DNA of 36,826 bases, taken from assembly GCA_003972985.1 (NCBI GenBank), contig QNZQ01000157.1, positions 1-36,826 on the forward strand, written 5' to 3'. The notes below the pieces were generated by a model that worked only from the letters and a program-made list of their open reading frames with translations, was not told the origin of the DNA and searched no databases. Below, one piece after another: positions 8,287 through 15,494 of the stretch (within the stretch, counting starts at the first letter, position 1; each line of letters starts with the position of its first letter). A program made the translations under genes and the position numbers. This stretch comes from Gammaproteobacteria bacterium (lineage in GTDB: Bacteria > Pseudomonadota > Gammaproteobacteria > Chromatiales > Chromatiaceae).

Positions 8287-8312
8287 TTGATAAGGATTCC
8301 GTTTCAGCGATT

Positions 8313-8741
8313 TCAGATGTCGAGGGGCTTGGGCTGCTGTGCCTGGTGGGGATGCTCCGGTCCTGCATAGACCTTGAGCTTGCGGAACATGGCGCGTCCC
8401 AGCGGATTGCGCGGCAGCATGCCCTTGACGGCATTCTGCAGCACCCGCTCGGGTGCCTTTTCCAGCAGTTTTCCGAGGCTGATGGACTTGAGGTTACCCA
8501 CGTAACCGGTATGGTGGTGGTACATCTTGTCCTGCAGCTTGTTGCCGGTGACGCGGAGCTTTTCCGCGTTGACCACCACGATGTAGTCGCCGGTGTCCAC
8601 GTGGGGCGTATAGATGGGCTTGTGCTTGCCCTTGAGGCGACGTGCAATCTCGCTGGCCATGCGGCCCAGCGTCTTGCCTTCTGCATCGATGATGTACCAG
8701 TCCCGGCGTACTTCAGCCGGCTTTGCGCTTACCGTTGTCAT
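8313..8741 (-). CDS. rplM: 50S ribosomal protein L13
   Basis: A 142-residue protein, the same length as E. coli L13, when started at the ATG at 8741 ([20 protein letters not shown]). An upstream in-frame ATG at 8783 would add 14 residues with no counterpart in the family, so it is not used. uL13 hallmarks include [40 protein letters not shown] and [24 protein letters not shown]13 is an early-assembly 23S rRNA binder. In E. coli L13 represses its own operon through the leader; here the leader of about 48 bases contains a GCGAAGCTTCGC hairpin, which could have such a role, but that is inference. Confidence 0.98.
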   Translation of the reverse strand: MTTVSAKPAEVRRDWYIIDAEGKTLGRMASEIARRLKGKHKPIYTPHVDTGDYIVVVNAEKLRVTGNKLQDKMYHHHTGYVGNLKSISLGKLLEKAPERVLQNAVKGMLPRNPLGRAMFRKLKVYAGPEHPHQAQQPKPLDI

Positions 8742-8795
8742 GAGTCTCGTTCCCACAGATAGCGAAGCTTCGCCATGTTCCACGAAAGGGCGCGA

Positions 8796-8824
8796 ATATT
8801 ACCCAACTCGCGGACGACTTACAA
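8796..8824 (-). promoter_or_regulatory. rplM-rpsI promoter
   Basis: On the minus strand TTGTAA (8824-8819) and TAATAT (8801-8796) are separated by exactly 17 bases. The predicted start is near 8789, giving a leader of about 48 bases before the rplM ATG. It lies just downstream of the terminator of the small RNA gene at 8846-8950. Confidence 0.75.
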
Positions 8825-8845
8825 CCCCTGGAATATACAAAGGGC

Positions 8846-8950
8846 AAAAAAAAGCGCGGCAGGGGGTGCCGCGCTCAATAATAACCACCAAAGGAGGATG
8901 GTGTGTACTGATTTTCCAGAGTAGGGGGAGGAGGAGAGGAAAATCAGTAC
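8846..8950 (-). ncRNA. Candidate small regulatory RNA with two anti-Shine-Dalgarno loops
   Basis: On the minus strand a consensus promoter (8985-8957) is followed at the expected start by about 105 bases that fold into three consecutive hairpins. Hairpin 1 pairs GTACTGATTTTCC (8950-8938) perfectly with GGAAAATCAGTAC (8917-8905) and displays a 20-base pyrimidine-rich loop containing CTCCTCCTCCCCC. Hairpin 2 pairs CACCA (8903-8899) with TGGTG (8890-8886) and displays TCCTCCTT. Hairpin 3 pairs AGCGCGGCA (8875-8867) with TGCCGCGCT (8861-8853), with loop CCCCC, and ends in eight T: a strong intrinsic terminator and possible Hfq site. The CCUCC loops are complementary to Shine-Dalgarno sequences, the usual design of RNAs that block translation initiation. 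I recognise no named family; Xanthomonas sX13 and alphaproteobacterial CCUCC RNAs are similar only in architecture. Confidence 0.75.
8853..8875 (-). terminator. Terminator hairpin of the candidate small RNA
   Basis: A perfect 9-bp GC-rich stem with a five-base loop (8862-8866), followed on the minus strand by eight T (8853-8846). No protein gene ends just upstream on this strand, which is what first marked the small RNA. Confidence 0.9.
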
Positions 8951-8956
8951 ATGAGC

Positions 8957-8985
8957 ATTCTCTAATATTAGCCCTTCCTTGTCAA
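8957..8985 (-). promoter_or_regulatory. Promoter of the candidate small RNA
   Basis: On the minus strand a perfect TTGACA -35 box (8985-8980) lies 17 bases from GAGAAT (8962-8957). The predicted start falls at 8950-8952, exactly the 5' base of hairpin 1. Between this promoter and the gene ending at 9204 I see no further gene, only an AT-rich TATATATAAT stretch near 9127-9136. Confidence 0.75.
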
Positions 8986-9203
8986 CTTTTTTATTGATCA
9001 TATGGGCCAGGCCCTCAGCAAGACGTCATCTTAAACTGCATGTTATTGATAAAGTGGGGCGGGCACCGCCCAAGTTGGACGGCGGCGGCTTGTTCTGCCC
9101 CTGCCGCATAATCCCGGTTCATCCACTATATATAATCTAAGGTGATCGGGTACGAGACTCAGCTGATCGTCGGGCCTGCTGAGCTTTGTAACCAATCACC
9201 TAT

Positions 9204-9908
9204 TTACAAGGCAAACAGGGGTGTGCCGAACAACCAGCCGATACCGTCCACCACCAGCACGAACCCCAGTCCGATGAGCACGGTGACCAGCGCCCGGCTT
9301 CCCCAGCGGGTGACGAAGTCGTTCAGGGAATTGAACAGCCGGGCCGCCCGGTCCCCGAGCGTCAGATGAAGGACCAGGAAGCTGGCCAGCGGCAGGAGAA
9401 ACACCAGGTTGTAGAAGAGGAGGGCGCCGAGCATGCCGCCCGGTGACAGGTCGACCTTTAGGATCTGGGTGATGGCGGCGAAGTAGGGCAGGGCGCCCCA
9501 CATGCCCGACAGGTTGATGAGCGCGGCCAGCAGGAAGGCCTGGGATGGCGTCATGCCTTTCTTCTCCTGCTTGCGGGCTGGATTTTGGCGTCGGCTGCAA
9601 AGCCGGTGGCCGAAGACGATCATGACCAGGCCGATAAGAATCTCCAGTAGCACTTCGCCGAGGTCCGGCTGTTGGTTCCACCATGCGGAGAAATGGGCGG
9701 CCATCCGGTCGAAGAGGGCGTCCAGCCCGAACAGCAGGAGCACGCCGAAGGGAAGATAGGTGGCAAGGATGCCGGCCAGGAAAGACAGCGAACCTGCCAC
9801 CGGTCGCGAACCGCCCAGCAGCAGCACCAGCGGTACCATGGCCAGCGGCACCACCGACAGGCTGTCGACCAGTGCGATGGGGGCGAGGATGGTAAGAAGT
9901 TCAATCAC
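9204..9908 (-). CDS. GAP/SfLAP-family inner-membrane protein (LysE-like)
   Basis: A 234-residue integral membrane protein with about six hydrophobic helices. The start IELLTILAPIALVDSLSVVPLAMVPLVLLLGG resembles GAP/SfLAP (Sap, sulfolipid-addressing-protein type) members, which are built like LysE exporters: three helices, a charged cytoplasmic loop (RRQNPARKQEKKG, about residues 108-120), then three more. No substrate can be inferred. The frame is open up to a TTG at 10025 overlapping the ferredoxin stop, but the first 39 residues of that version are polar and proline-rich, so I place the start at GTG 9908. It lies downstream of the ferredoxin gene on the same strand and may be co-transcribed. 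Confidence 0.65.
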   Translation of the reverse strand: MIELLTILAPIALVDSLSVVPLAMVPLVLLLGGSRPVAGSLSFLAGILATYLPFGVLLLFGLDALFDRMAAHFSAWWNQQPDLGEVLLEILIGLVMIVFGHRLCSRRQNPARKQEKKGMTPSQAFLLAALINLSGMWGALPYFAAITQILKVDLSPGGMLGALLFYNLVFLLPLASFLVLHLTLGDRAARLFNSLNDFVTRWGSRALVTVLIGLGFVLVVDGIGWLFGTPLFAL

Positions 9909-10021
9909 GGTGTTTCCGCGGAGCCTGCTGGTAGGCAGTTGGATGGTGGGTGGCCAAGAAGCGGTGGGTACGGAAAACAGTACGACAAACGAAGGTATTT
10001 CGCTATCCGCATAATGACGGT

Positions 10022-10354
10022 TCAAGTTCCGTCCGGCCGGATCAGCAGCCGTTCCACCGTCTCTCCACGCAGAAGGTGACGTGTTAAGATCTCTTCCAGG
10101 TCTTCCCTGTCCACGTAGGTGTACCAGGTCTCTTCAGGGTAGATGACCAGCACCGGCCCTTCCCGGCAGCGGTCGAGGCAGCCGGCATTGTTGATCCGTA
10201 CCTGTCCCTTGCCGTGGATGCCCAGTTCCTTGCAGCGTTGCTTCAGGTAGGTGCGTGCCTTCTCCGCGCCGAAATCGGCGCAGCAGGCTTTGCCGTCCTT
10301 GCGCTGGTTGGTGCAGACGAACAGGTGATAGCGGTACCAGCCCGGAAAGTTCAT
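10022..10354 (-). CDS. Thioredoxin-like 2Fe-2S ferredoxin
   Basis: A 110-residue protein of the thioredoxin-fold 2Fe-2S ferredoxin family (Azotobacter Shethna protein I/NuoE-like). It begins YRYHLFVCTNQRKDGKACC. Cluster-ligand candidates are C14, C24 or C25, C59 and C63, the last two in NNAGCLDRCREGPVLVIYPE, a strongly conserved segment. C41 is extra. Such ferredoxins carry electrons in the cytoplasm; the partner is not known from context. It is divergent from the GlcF-like gene, with 208 bases between them in which I see no confident promoter. Confidence 0.88.
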   Translation of the reverse strand: MNFPGWYRYHLFVCTNQRKDGKACCADFGAEKARTYLKQRCKELGIHGKGQVRINNAGCLDRCREGPVLVIYPEETWYTYVDREDLEEILTRHLLRGETVERLLIRPDGT

Positions 10355-10562
10355 GAATTACACGCGCCCTCGCTTGTCCCTTGTTTCCACAAGGAATTTT
10401 CTTCAGTTGCCCGTAATCGCGGATACGGGGCGCCATCAGAAAATCCCTTGTGAAACCAATATACTGCGCGATCATTACGCGAATTCATGAAATTTCCGGG
10501 CCAGGACATTGGGCAATGGCAGTTCAGGGCAATAAATGCATTATAGGCAGGGGCGGGCAGCG

Positions 10563-11705
10563 ATGACCACCGGGGCCAGCCTCTGCGTGAAATGCGGGCT
10601 CTGCCTGGCTGAATGTCCCACCTACCTGGCCAGTTCCAACGAGGCAAATTCACCCCGGGGGCGCATCGCCCTGATCCGGGCCCTCGAAGCTAAAACCATC
10701 GGGCCATCTGCGCACCTGAACGAACTGCTGGGAAGCTGCCTGCTGTGCCGTCGCTGCGAGCGCATCTGTCCTTCCGGCGTTCCTTTTGGCTCGATCATGG
10801 ACGCGGGCCGCGAGCGCCTGGGACGGTACCGGCCGCTCCGGGAGCGGCTGGCGGCAGCCCTGATAACCCGGCCCAGAGCGATGCACAAGGCCATGGCCGC
10901 TGCGGGCCTCCTGCAGCGCCTGCTGCCGGGGGAGTCCCTGGCGCGGCAGGTGCTCGCGCGACGCGATCGGGACGCCGGGCCACTGCGCCGGCTTTACCCT
11001 GCCCGCGGAAGCAAAAGGGGAAAAGTGGGGCTGTTCACCGGTTGCAGTGGCCGCCTGCTGGATGCCGAAGCACTGCAGGGTGCGGTGAAGCTGCTGACCC
11101 GGGCCGGTTACGATGTGCATGTGCCAGAAGCGCAGGTGTGCTGCGGTGCGCTGGATGCCCATGGCGGCAATCTCCGGCGGGCGCACGCCCTGCGGCAGAA
11201 GAACGAGGCTGTCTTCGGTGCAATCGAAGGGCTGGATGCGCTGGTCAGCGTGGCGAGCGGTTGTGGCGCCCACCTGGCGGGGTACCCGGGAATGGGTGCG
11301 CTGCACAAGGATATCAGCGAGTTTCTTCTCGATGCGTCGGTCCCGCAGCGCTTGCGGTTCAGGCCGCTGGAGGAGCGGGTGCTGGCGCATGTTCCCTGCA
11401 CGCTGGAAAACGTTCTGCGGGCTGGCGATGCGCCGCTCGAGCTGCTTGGGGCCATCCCCGGCCTCGAGATCGAAGAACTGGGTACCCGTGGAGGCTGCTG
11501 CGGGGCAGGGGGGCTCACCTTTCTCTCCCACCCCCGGTTGAGCCGCGCGCTGCGCCGGCCGCTGGTCGGGCAGATCGAGCAGTTGGCTCCCCGGTTTGTT
11601 CTCACCAGCAATGCCGGATGTGGTCTGCATCTGCAACAGGGGGCCGACAGCCCCGAGTACCTGCATCCGGTGACGCTGTTGGCGCGGCAACTGATGACGG
11701 ACTAG
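10563..11705 (+). CDS. (Fe-S)-binding protein related to glycolate oxidase subunit GlcF
   Basis: A 380-residue cytoplasmic protein. The N-terminus has two 4Fe-4S ferredoxin motifs, CVKCGLCLAECP (8-19) and CLLCRRCERICP. The rest holds two cysteine-rich CCG domains of the heterodisulfide-reductase type (VCCGALDAHGG with SGCGAHLAGYP, then GGCCGAGGLTFLS with SNAGCGLHL), the layout of GlcF. GlcF passes electrons from glycolate oxidation to quinones with GlcD and GlcE, but neither is nearby, so this may serve another dehydrogenase such as a lactate or D-2-hydroxyacid enzyme. ATG 10563 is chosen because the alternative ATG at 10536 adds nine unconserved residues. It ends nine bases before coq7, suggesting joint expression. 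Confidence 0.82.
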   Translation: MTTGASLCVKCGLCLAECPTYLASSNEANSPRGRIALIRALEAKTIGPSAHLNELLGSCLLCRRCERICPSGVPFGSIMDAGRERLGRYRPLRERLAAALITRPRAMHKAMAAAGLLQRLLPGESLARQVLARRDRDAGPLRRLYPARGSKRGKVGLFTGCSGRLLDAEALQGAVKLLTRAGYDVHVPEAQVCCGALDAHGGNLRRAHALRQKNEAVFGAIEGLDALVSVASGCGAHLAGYPGMGALHKDISEFLLDASVPQRLRFRPLEERVLAHVPCTLENVLRAGDAPLELLGAIPGLEIEELGTRGGCCGAGGLTFLSHPRLSRALRRPLVGQIEQLAPRFVLTSNAGCGLHLQQGADSPEYLHPVTLLARQLMTD

Positions 11706-11714
11706 AATGGTTTC

Positions 11715-12368
11715 ATGAAGAACGAGACCCCGAGAAATCTTACCGCCGCGGACCGGCTGGTCATCAACTTCGACCAGGCGTTGCGCACGCTCTTTGGCCG
11801 CCCGCTGGTAACCGAGCGCAGCAATCCAGCGGAAAAATGCGACCACTCCGAGCTGCCCGAAGGCCAGCGGGACCACGTGGCGCGCCTGATGCGCATCAAC
11901 CATACCGGCGAGGTCTGCGCCCAGGCGCTCTACCAGGGGCAGGCGCTCACCGCGCGCAAGCCCGAGGTGCGGCGCAGCATGGAGCGCTCGGCCGCAGAGG
12001 AGAACGACCACCTGGCCTGGTGCGAAGAGCGGGTGGAAGAGCTCGGCGGACGGCTCAGCCTGCTCAATCCCTTCTGGTATGCCGGTTCCTTTGCGCTGGG
12101 TGCGGCAGCGGGGCTGGCCGGCGACAAGTGGAGCCTAGGGTTCGTGGCCGAGACCGAGAAACAGGTGGAAGGGCACCTGGACGAGCACCTGGCCCAGGTG
12201 CCGGAATCGGACTGCCGCACCCGCGCCATCCTGGAGCAGATGAAAGAGGACGAGATCCGCCACGGCAAGAAGGCGAAGGCGCACGGTGGCGTGGAGCTTC
12301 CGGGGCCGGTGAAGCTGGCCATGAAGCTCACTTCAAAGCTCATGACCACCTCGGTCTACCGCCTGTAG
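11715..12368 (+). CDS. coq7: Ubiquinone biosynthesis hydroxylase Coq7
   Basis: A 217-residue Coq7-family di-iron monooxygenase that hydroxylates 3-demethylubiquinol in ubiquinone synthesis, replacing the flavin enzyme UbiF of E. coli. The carboxylate and histidine ligands are visible: RINHTGEVCAQALY (E66), AAEENDHLAW (E95/E96 and H99), EKQVEGHLDEHL and EDEIRHGKKA. The protein associates with the inner membrane through the amphipathic helices between these motifs. It follows the GlcF-like gene by nine bases. Its TAG stop lies in the first of three REP-like repeats. Coq7 rather than UbiF is usual in several gammaproteobacterial orders. Confidence 0.95.
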   Translation: MKNETPRNLTAADRLVINFDQALRTLFGRPLVTERSNPAEKCDHSELPEGQRDHVARLMRINHTGEVCAQALYQGQALTARKPEVRRSMERSAAEENDHLAWCEERVEELGGRLSLLNPFWYAGSFALGAAAGLAGDKWSLGFVAETEKQVEGHLDEHLAQVPESDCRTRAILEQMKEDEIRHGKKAKAHGGVELPGPVKLAMKLTSKLMTTSVYRL

Positions 12369-12389
12369 GAGGCGCGTCCCCGCGCCGAA
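12365..12389 (+). repeat. REP-like repeat, half unit (copy A)
   Basis: Begins GTAGGAGGCGCGTCCCCGCG and contains the hairpin GGCGCG/CGCGCC. It is identical to the first 22 bases of copy C and differs from the corresponding half of copy B by two bases. It lacks the second hairpin half. It supplies the coq7 stop codon. Confidence 0.85.
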
Positions 12390-12414
12390 GGCGCAGTTTT
12401 AGCAGGTTTGAGGT

Positions 12415-12466
12415 GTAGGAGGCGCGTCTTCGCGCCGAATGTTCGCGGCGGGGGCGCCGCTCCTAC
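12415..12466 (+). repeat. REP-like repeat, full palindromic unit (copy B)
   Basis: A 52-base unit flanked by GTAGGAG (12415-12421) and CTCCTAC (12460-12466). It contains two hairpins, GGCGCG-tctt-CGCGCC and GCGGCG-gggg-CGCCGC, separated by GAATGTT. This is the structure of a paired REP element (BIME). It lies just upstream of the RAYT remnant. Confidence 0.88.
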
Positions 12467-12492
12467 CGTGGTGTTGCACAAGGAGGTGCAAT

Positions 12493-12946
12493 GTGAACCA
12501 AAAAAGAAGATGCCATGCCGGTGATATGCGCAGGGGAAGGGTTTCCATCCCCGGACAGGTTTATCTGATCACCACGGTAACATAGCAGCGCAGGCCGCTC
12601 TTCAAACGCTTCGAGCATGCCCGTGTGCTCGTCGATGTTCTGCGGCAATGTGAACGGGATCATCTGGCTTTTACCCTGGCATTCGTGATCATGCCGAATC
12701 ATCTGCATTGGCTGATGCGCCTGGAAGAGTCTCGCCCTCTCTCTTCGGTGGTGAGGTCAGTCAAGTCCATTTCGGCCCGCCGGCTTGGAGGGGGGGCGAT
12801 GCTGGCAACCGGGATTTCACGACCATGCGGTGAGAAAAGAGGAAGACCTGTTGTCATTGGCCCGCTATGTGGTGGCCAACCCATTGCGGGCAGGGTTGGT
12901 ATCCCGGCCGGGGGATTATCCTCACTGGGACGCAGTCTGGCTGTAG
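12493..12946 (+). pseudogene. REP-associated tyrosine transposase (RAYT), decayed
   Basis: From GTG 12493 the frame gives a RAYT-like protein with the segment GRVSIPGQVYLITTVT, but it hits TAG at 12583-12585. After that stop the same frame continues with QRRPLFKRFEHARVLV and the HUH catalytic motif MPNHLHWLM. The frame then shifts at a run of seven G (12790-12796), and the remaining conserved part (WQPGFHDHAVRKEEDL, ARYVVANPLRAGLV, DYPHWDAVWL) is read one frame over to the stop at 12944-12946. RAYTs are Y1 HUH nucleases that mobilise REP sequences. One nonsense change and one frameshift make this copy inactive, though it is still flanked by its cognate repeats. Confidence 0.85.
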
Positions 12947-12993
12947 GAGGCGCGTCCCCGCGCCAAAGGTTCGTGGCGGGGCGCCGCTGCTAC
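12943..12993 (+). repeat. REP-like repeat, full unit (copy C)
   Basis: Begins GTAGGAGGCGCGTCCCCGCG like copy A and ends with the second hairpin, GGCG/CGCC-rich, and GCTGCTAC. Its left edge provides the TAG stop of the RAYT remnant and its right edge provides the TAG stop of hemE on the opposite strand. Confidence 0.85.
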
Positions 12994-14054
12994 GCGTGGT
13001 AGGGTTTGCTCAGCTCGTGCACGGCCTCGATCATGGCGGCTGCGTGTTCGGGGTCGATGGTGGGGTGGATGCCGTGCCCCAGGTTGAAGACGTGACCGCT
13101 CCCCTTGCCGTAGCTCTCCAGGATCTTGGCCACCGAGCGGCGGATTGCCTTGGGTGAGGCGTAGAGGGTGCAGGGGTCCATGTTGCCCTGGAGCGCCACC
13201 TTGTGGCCCACCCGCTGGCGGGCGTCGCCGATGTCGGTGGTCCAGTCCAGCCCCAGGGCGTCACAGCCGGTATCGGCCATTGTCTCCAGCCACTGTCCGC
13301 CGCCCTTGGTGAAGAGAATTACCGGTACCTTGCGCCCTTCGGCCTCGCGGGTGAGGCCTTCCACGATGCGCTGCATGTAGGCCAGGGAGAACTCACGGTA
13401 GTCGTCCGGCGTGAGGGTGCCGCCCCAGGTGTCGAAGATCATCACCGCCTGGGCGCCGGCGGCGATCTGGGCGTTGAGGTAGAGGGTCACCGCCTGGGCC
13501 AGCTTGTCCAGCAGGGCATGCATCTGTTCCGGACGGTCGAACATCATTCCCTTGGCGAGCGCGAAGTTCTTGGTGCTGCCGCCCTCCACCATGTAGGTGG
13601 CCAGGGTCCAGGGGCTGCCGGAGAAGCCGATGAGGGGAACGCGGCCGTTCAGCGCCGCGCGGATGGTGCGCACCGCGTCCATCACGTAGCGCAGCTCCTC
13701 CTCGGGATCGGGAACGGGGAGGGCCTCGATGGCAGCCATGTCCCGCACGGGACGCTCGAAGCGCGGGCCTTCCCCTTCCTCGAAGTAGAGGCCCAGGCCC
13801 ATGGCATCGGGCACCGTGAGGATATCGGAGAAAAGGATGGCGGCATCCAGAGGAAAGCGCTCCAGGGGCTGCAGGGTCACCTCGCAGGCCAGTTCCGGGT
13901 TCTTGCAGAGGGAGAGGAAATCGCCCGCCTTTTCCCGGGTGGCGCGGTATTCCGGCAGGTAGCGGCCCGCCTGGCGCATCATCCATACCGGTGTGACATC
14001 CACGGGTTCGCGCAGCAGGGCACGCAGGAATCGGTCGTTTTGCAAGGAGCTCAT
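12990..14054 (-). CDS. hemE: Uroporphyrinogen decarboxylase
   Basis: A 354-residue protein, the size of E. coli HemE. It removes four acetate carboxyls from uroporphyrinogen III to give coproporphyrinogen III in haem synthesis, as a soluble dimer. Diagnostic motifs are the N-terminal [33 protein letters not shown] with the catalytic aspartate, [32 protein letters not shown] and the C-terminal [15 protein letters not shown]. It lies 58 bases downstream of the endonuclease I gene on the same strand. The final codon and stop overlap REP-like copy C, so the repeat abuts the coding end without visible damage. Confidence 0.97.
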   Translation of the reverse strand: MSSLQNDRFLRALLREPVDVTPVWMMRQAGRYLPEYRATREKAGDFLSLCKNPELACEVTLQPLERFPLDAAILFSDILTVPDAMGLGLYFEEGEGPRFERPVRDMAAIEALPVPDPEEELRYVMDAVRTIRAALNGRVPLIGFSGSPWTLATYMVEGGSTKNFALAKGMMFDRPEQMHALLDKLAQAVTLYLNAQIAAGAQAVMIFDTWGGTLTPDDYREFSLAYMQRIVEGLTREAEGRKVPVILFTKGGGQWLETMADTGCDALGLDWTTDIGDARQRVGHKVALQGNMDPCTLYASPKAIRRSVAKILESYGKGSGHVFNLGHGIHPTIDPEHAAAMIEAVHELSKPYHA

Positions 14055-14112
14055 GAGCGGTCCGATGGGGTTGAAAGCTGGCGGGATTCTACCGTTTTTT
14101 CCGCCGGCTGGC

Positions 14113-14739
14113 TCAGCGGATGTAGGGATTGGCCTTTCCCTGGATGCGTTCCACGGCCTGGTTGTGGCGGCGCTCCTCCGCGTCCGGGGGGTACTGGCGG
14201 TTCCATTGCTCCATCAGCCGGCGCTGCCGCTGGTACAGGTCGAGGTCGTATTCGTCGGCCATGTAGAGCATGGCGCGGGCGATGCGGCCCCTTGCCTCGG
14301 GGCGGGGTTCCACCCGGCGGGTGCGGAAATCCACCTCGAAATCACAGCCCTTGCGGTAATGCTTCTCGCCCTTGATCTCGGCAAAGGGCATGGAACCGCG
14401 AGCCTGGTTGATGTCCTTCAGTGCCGGGTAGAGGTTGTGCATGTCCGATTCGATCAGGTTGAAACGGCTGCTGTTGTGCCGGCACTGCTCCCGCTTGCCG
14501 CATCCGAGTTTGCGCGTCACCCAGCTCATGGGATAGACGTGCTCCACGTTGACCCGGCGATCGAAAGGGTGGAACTCGCGGCCGCAGTAGAGGGTCTTGC
14601 CCCCATCGGGGTAGATCTCCTGCCAGAAGGTGCGCAGGCTGTCGAGGTAGTTGCGTCCGGGCGGGCCGGACTTCACGGAGAGCCAGGCCGCCAGCAGGGC
14701 AGGCGCAAGCAGCAGGATGAGTCCCTTTTTCAGTTTCAC
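14113..14739 (-). CDS. Endonuclease I (EndA family), exported
   Basis: A 208-residue protein with an N-terminal hydrophobic signal or anchor (residues 5-21). The body matches the endonuclease I family: [11 protein letters not shown] (64-73), [26 protein letters not shown]-type segment (86-111) and RGSMPFAEI. These residues hold the beta-beta-alpha metal active site. E. coli EndA is a periplasmic non-specific DNase; Vibrio Dns is secreted. Here the likely role is degrading extracellular or periplasmic DNA. The gene is divergent from the vWA/ABC module, and the 89 bases between them hold the module's promoter. Confidence 0.88.
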   Translation of the reverse strand: MKLKKGLILLLAPALLAAWLSVKSGPPGRNYLDSLRTFWQEIYPDGGKTLYCGREFHPFDRRVNVEHVYPMSWVTRKLGCGKREQCRHNSSRFNLIESDMHNLYPALKDINQARGSMPFAEIKGEKHYRKGCDFEVDFRTRRVEPRPEARGRIARAMLYMADEYDLDLYQRQRRLMEQWNRQYPPDAEERRHNQAVERIQGKANPYIR

Positions 14740-14754
14740 GCGGATCCCGGGTCG

Positions 14755-14783
14755 TTACAGTTGCAATCAAAGTGCGATAATAT
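14755..14783 (+). promoter_or_regulatory. Promoter of the vWA/ABC membrane module
   Basis: TTACAG (14755-14760) and TAATAT (14778-14783) have exactly 17 bases between them. The leader from about 14790 contains a small hairpin, CCCCGC (14791-14796) with GCGGGG (14805-14810), before the ATG at 14829. No Shine-Dalgarno is evident at that ATG, so the hairpin may affect translation. Confidence 0.65.
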
Positions 14784-14828
14784 CGCTCCTCCCCGCGATT
14801 TTCAGCGGGGCTCGAACATTTTCCGGTC

Positions 14829-15494
14829 ATGGATCACTACGAACATTCTCACTCGGAAGGTAATTCCCGCCTCTGGTTCTCCATCGCCATCGTCGTTGTC
14901 CTGACCGCCGTGGCGATCCTGTTGGTGCCGGATGAAGAGTCGGAGAAGGTGGAGGCGATCCCCCGGCCGGCACAGGTCTCACCCTCGCTGGCCCAACCTG
15001 TAGCCGGGAAAAAGCCGGAGGCTGAAACCGGGAATGTACCGGCGGTAGCGGATGAGCAGGCCCCCGCGGAAGGGGCTGAGACGCCACCGAAAGAGCCCAA
15101 GGGGCCCGAGGGTTCGGCGGCGCGTGCCTTCCTGGCGAGCGCGGAAAATGCCGGAATCGGCCCCGGGGAACTGGTCGCCAAGGCGCGCGAGTTTCAGCAG
15201 CAGGGTCTTGCCGGGGATGCCTGGCTGCTCTATTTCAAGGCGGCCCGGGAGGGTGACGCCAGTGCGGCCATGGCCCTGGCAGAGCAGGCCGATCCCGATT
15301 TCTTCGACCCCGGAAGCAGCGCGCTGAGCGCGCCGGACCCGGTGCAGGCGCACAAGTGGTATCGGGTTGCGGAAAAGGCCGGCAGTGACGAGGCCACGCA
15401 GCGGCTCGAGAAACTCTTTCAGTACCTGCAGCGGGCTGCGGAGAAGGGCGACGAGCGGGCAGGACTGCTGTTGCAGGAATGGAAGGCAAAGTGA
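14829..15494 (+). CDS. Membrane-anchored Sel1-like repeat protein (module gene 1)
   Basis: A 221-residue protein with one transmembrane helix (residues about 15-34, LWFSIAIVVVLTAVAILLV) after a short polar N-terminus. A proline/glutamate/alanine-rich linker follows (35-100), then a helical C-terminal region with Sel1/TPR-like units (DAWLLYFKAAREGDASAAMALAEQ, AHKWYRVAEKAGSDEAT, LQRAAEKGDERAGLLLQEW). The topology suggests the repeats lie in the periplasm. I recognise no named family. It is the first gene of a cluster in which each start overlaps the previous stop; its TGA shares an A with the next ATG. It is probably an assembly or partner-binding subunit for the exported vWA protein. Confidence 0.75.
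   Translation: MDHYEHSHSEGNSRLWFSIAIVVVLTAVAILLVPDEESEKVEAIPRPAQVSPSLAQPVAGKKPEAETGNVPAVADEQAPAEGAETPPKEPKGPEGSAARAFLASAENAGIGPGELVAKAREFQQQGLAGDAWLLYFKAAREGDASAAMALAEQADPDFFDPGSSALSAPDPVQAHKWYRVAEKAGSDEATQRLEKLFQYLQRAAEKGDERAGLLLQEWKAK

Noticed and set aside
8819-9001. A 60-codon minus-strand frame starting MINKKVDKEG
   Set aside because: It runs through the small RNA promoter, hairpins and terminator, has no ribosome site and no protein-like composition; the RNA structure explains the sequence better.
9909-10025. A 39-residue N-terminal extension of the GAP/SfLAP gene from TTG 10025
   Set aside because: The stretch is polar and proline-rich, while the family begins at the first membrane helix right after GTG 9908.
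12625-13002. A 125-codon plus-strand frame taken as an intact small transposase
   Set aside because: It is the middle part of the RAYT remnant running out of frame after the G run and into the repeat.
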